The notes under the pieces are model-generated. The model saw nothing but the letters and a program-made list of their open reading frames with translations. It was not told the origin of the DNA and ran no database searches. Below are positions 59,351-64,000 of a DNA stretch of 64,000 bases, piece after piece (within the stretch, counting starts at the first letter, position 1; each line of letters begins with the position of its first letter). The position numbers and the translations under genes were made by a program. The stretch is from Cudoniella acicularis (Eukaryota; Ascomycota; Leotiomycetes; Helotiales; Helotiaceae), in contig JAAMPI010000035.1 in the NCBI GenBank assembly GCA_013054445.1, forward strand, positions 1 through 64,000, in the 5' to 3' direction.

Positions 59351-61494
59351 ATGGAGGCAGCATCCGCCCGGATGGCGGCCAGAGATCGGTTTGGTACCAT
59401 GGGTGATCCAGGTCCGTCGCAGTTGCAGCGATACATCCAACAAGCCTGCAGTCCAGAGAACTACGAACCAAATCTAGCACTGAACCTTGAGATTTCCGAT
59501 CTTATCAACTCAAAAAAGGGCAATGCACCTCGGGAAGGCGCTGTAGCTATCGTCAATTATATCAACCACCGAAACCCCAATGTCTCGTTATTAGCTCTCA
59601 ATCTCCTCGATATTTGCGTCAAAAATTGCGGATACCCTTTTCATCTTCAGATCAGCACGAAAGAATTTCTCAATGAGCTTGTTAGAAGATTTCCTGAGCG
59701 TCCGCCCATCCGGCCGACGAGGGTACAGCAGAAGATTCTGGAGGCTATCGAGGAATGGAGGGGCACAATATGTCAAACTTCCAGATACAAGGAGGATTTA
59801 GGGTTCATTCGGGATATGCATAGGCTTCTGAGTTACAAGGGCTACGCCTTCCCAGAGGTCAGAAGAGAAGATGCTGCCGTGCTGAATCCAAGTGATGTAA
59901 GTCCTGTGGCCAAGAATTACACTTAATCGTGCTGATCTGGCAGAATCTGAAATCAGCTGAAGAAATGGAGGAGGAGGAAAAAGCAGCTCAGTCTGCAAAA
60001 CTTCAAGAATTAATTCGACGTGGTGGACCCGAAGACTTACAAGAAGCGAATCGATTGATGAAGATTATGGCAGGCTATGATACCCGACAAAAGACAGATT
60101 ACAGAGCGAAGGCGGCTGAGGAAGTTGGAAAGGTGCAACAAAAGGCTAGATTGTTGGAGGAGCGATTGGAAGGATTCAAGCCGGGAGACACAATGACTGA
60201 AGGAGATGTGTACGAAGAGTTGGCCTCGGCCCTTCAAAGCGCGCATCCGAAAATCCAAAGAATGTGCGAAGAAGAATCAGACGATCATGAAGCAGTTGCG
60301 AAGCTTCTAGAAATCAACGATAGCATTCACCGGACTGTGGAAAGATATAAGTTGATGAAAAAGGGCGACATAGAAGCTGCAGCCAAAATTGCTAAAGGCA
60401 CGCTTGGAACGAGCACCGGTGTGGGCAAAAATGCAGACAATGAACTGTCATTAATAGACTTCGACGGGGAGACGAACGGCAACAACTCAGCGGAAGCAGG
60501 TGCCCCACCTCAAGTTCATGCTAGCGGCTTGGAGGATGATTTATTAGGGTTATCAATGGGGGAGAGCTATGGCCAAGGAGGGGGTATTTCTCTTGGTTTT
60601 GGGAACAACACCAGTAAGCTTTGATATCCTAAGCTTATTGAACCTTGCTGATCTTCCAGATATCCCAGGTCCAGCCTTAATATCTTCTACCACAGAGCAC
60701 AGCACAGCAAGAGGACCAACTCCTTCTAGATCTCCAGCCCTACCACATATGCCAACCAATAACGGCCCTAATTATTCAGCCTTTTCAGCTGTTGGCTCGT
60801 CACATCCCGTCTCCCAAACTACCACTCCTCAACCCTCATTACTTCAGCAGCAGCAGCAACAACAAGCAGCATTTGCCAACAAGCCACAACCTCCAGCTCC
60901 TGTCTCTGATCCCTTCGCAGCCCTAGCCTCGCCAGTAAGACAATCGACACCACAACAATCACAACCCTCAATGTTCGACTTTGCAGCACATCATGCGCCC
61001 CCTCATGCAGCTCCTGCCCCAGCTGTATCGGCTGATGACGACGAGTGGGCGTTCGCCTCTGCGTTACCAGAAGGAGTTCCATCTACAAACACAATCACTG
61101 TCAGTGAGACTGGTCTCCGCATATCATTGCATGCCACACGAGAAGAAATGACACCGTCTGTTATCACCATGTCTTTAACATTCTCTAATCGATCAGACCA
61201 GCCGATATCTGAGCTCACTTTTATGGCAGCAGTCACGAAGGTTGGTTCTGAACCATTACTATGCTACATTCTTCATTACTAATTGTCCTATAGGGTTACT
61301 CATTAAGGCTCCAGCCACAAACAGGCCGAAGGCTGCAACCACGAGAAGAAGCAGGCATCAGGCAAGTCATCTATCTGAATGGCGTTGAGCAAGGGAAGGG
61401 CGACTCGGTAAAATTAAGATGGAAAGCATCATATAAGCTAGGGACGCAGCAAGTCAACGAGCAGGGTGAGATAGCCTCGTTAGGGATTGTTTAA
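59351..61494 (+). CDS. GGA-type clathrin adaptor (VHS-GAT-GAE)
   Basis: Golgi-localised, Arf-binding monomeric adaptor that sorts cargo from the trans-Golgi to endosomes. Four exons (59351-59896, 59944-60613, 60660-61240, 61294-61494) give 665 residues. In order: a VHS domain (about 15-165, with YEPNLALNLEISDLIN and YKEDLGFIRDMHRLLSYKGY), a GAT domain (about 200-330, AEEVGKVQQKARLLEERL and KLLEINDSIHRTVERYKLM), a clathrin-box-like LIDFD at 352-356, a Gln/Pro/Ser-rich hinge with a poly-Gln run, and the gamma-adaptin ear (about 535-665, ITVSETGLRISL to LRWKASYKL). The ATG at 59351 is the first in frame. Yeast has two copies; only one is in this window. Confidence 0.92.
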
Positions 61495-61997
61495 AGCGCC
61501 CATTTACTGAGATGAAACATTTGATCACTTGAGAGGAGAATCTAGAGATGTTCTCATCAGGTATCAGCGCTGAATGCTGTGTGACATTGGACATGTGAAA
61601 ATTTCTAGGCACGATATCAACTTTTTAAGACGTTTAGAACGCCGACTCGGCGTGTCGGTATTTAAGCCACTCAATGTTCGGGTTCCACAACAGGGTGTAT
61701 CGTTCAACGCTCGATGGCGGATTATGAAATGTGCCTGAGACAAAATGAATGCATTCCACTTTGCTGGGAATGAATAAAGTGAGAAACAAGTTTTTAGAAC
61801 TCTCACTATAGTTGTGCTCAGTTCTCACAATCTCTGCAATAAATTTATCACTAGTTAACGCTGTCATCACAACGGGAAGCAGTTTTGGAGAGATCAAACT
61901 TTTGCTTTCATTTTCGAAGGGTGGTAAACGACTAGTAAAGCCCGAGCATGTCAACGTTCATCCCGCTAAAGCTCCAGTACATAACACGACAGGGAAT
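61495..61997. other. Convergent intergenic region
   Basis: AT-rich spacer between the GGA and mannitol dehydrogenase stops. No gene or repeat was recognised. Confidence 0.55.

Positions 61998-64000
<2,003 letters not shown>

Overview
The window is nuclear DNA of a filamentous ascomycete (Pezizomycotina). Genes are broken by many short introns of about 46 to 60 nt with GT...AG ends and CTAAC-like branch sites. The gene content is typical of these fungi: a Zn2Cys6 regulator with an AflR-type C-terminus, WSC-domain surface proteins, NADP-mannitol dehydrogenase and a CrnA/NrtA-type nitrate transporter. A Leotiomycetes origin is a guess from the overall look of the proteins and is not proven here. 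Exon structures below were worked out by hand from reading frame, splice signals and family conservation.

Layout. Positions 1-35 kb are mostly conserved housekeeping genes on both strands: a small secreted protein, protein geranylgeranyltransferase-I beta, ILM1, the NatB auxiliary subunit NAA25, an Fe(II)/2-oxoglutarate oxygenase, a RING-finger protein, glutamine:fructose-6-phosphate amidotransferase (GFA1), proteasome ATPase RPT4, enolase, eIF3j (HCR1), an Spt10-like acetyltransferase with an integrase-type zinc finger, an aldose 1-epimerase and a cytochrome b5-acyl-CoA dehydrogenase fusion. From 35.6 to 57 kb the content is more accessory: a large GPI-anchored GH16-like protein with three WSC domains whose catalytic site looks dead, a small beta-trefoil lectin, an orphan AflR-type regulator, a GNAT acetyltransferase and a nitrate transporter that each carry a one-base frame break, a gene-poor AT-rich stretch with a 21-bp degenerate tandem repeat, and a secreted FAD-linked oxidase. 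The end returns to core genes: TSR3 (18S rRNA modification), a GGA clathrin adaptor and an NADP-mannitol dehydrogenase-type SDR.

There is no operon-like or biosynthetic cluster. Several genes share a cell-biological theme without forming a system: GFA1 (precursor for chitin and glycans), the WSC surface protein, GGTase-I (prenylation of Rho1/Cdc42-type GTPases) and GGA (Golgi sorting). The most informative oddities are the Spt10-like protein, the degenerate GH16-WSC protein, two GC-AG introns, a 5-nt first coding exon in GFA1, a phased array of four CCAAT boxes upstream of GFA1, and the cluster of frame breaks at 43-53 kb.
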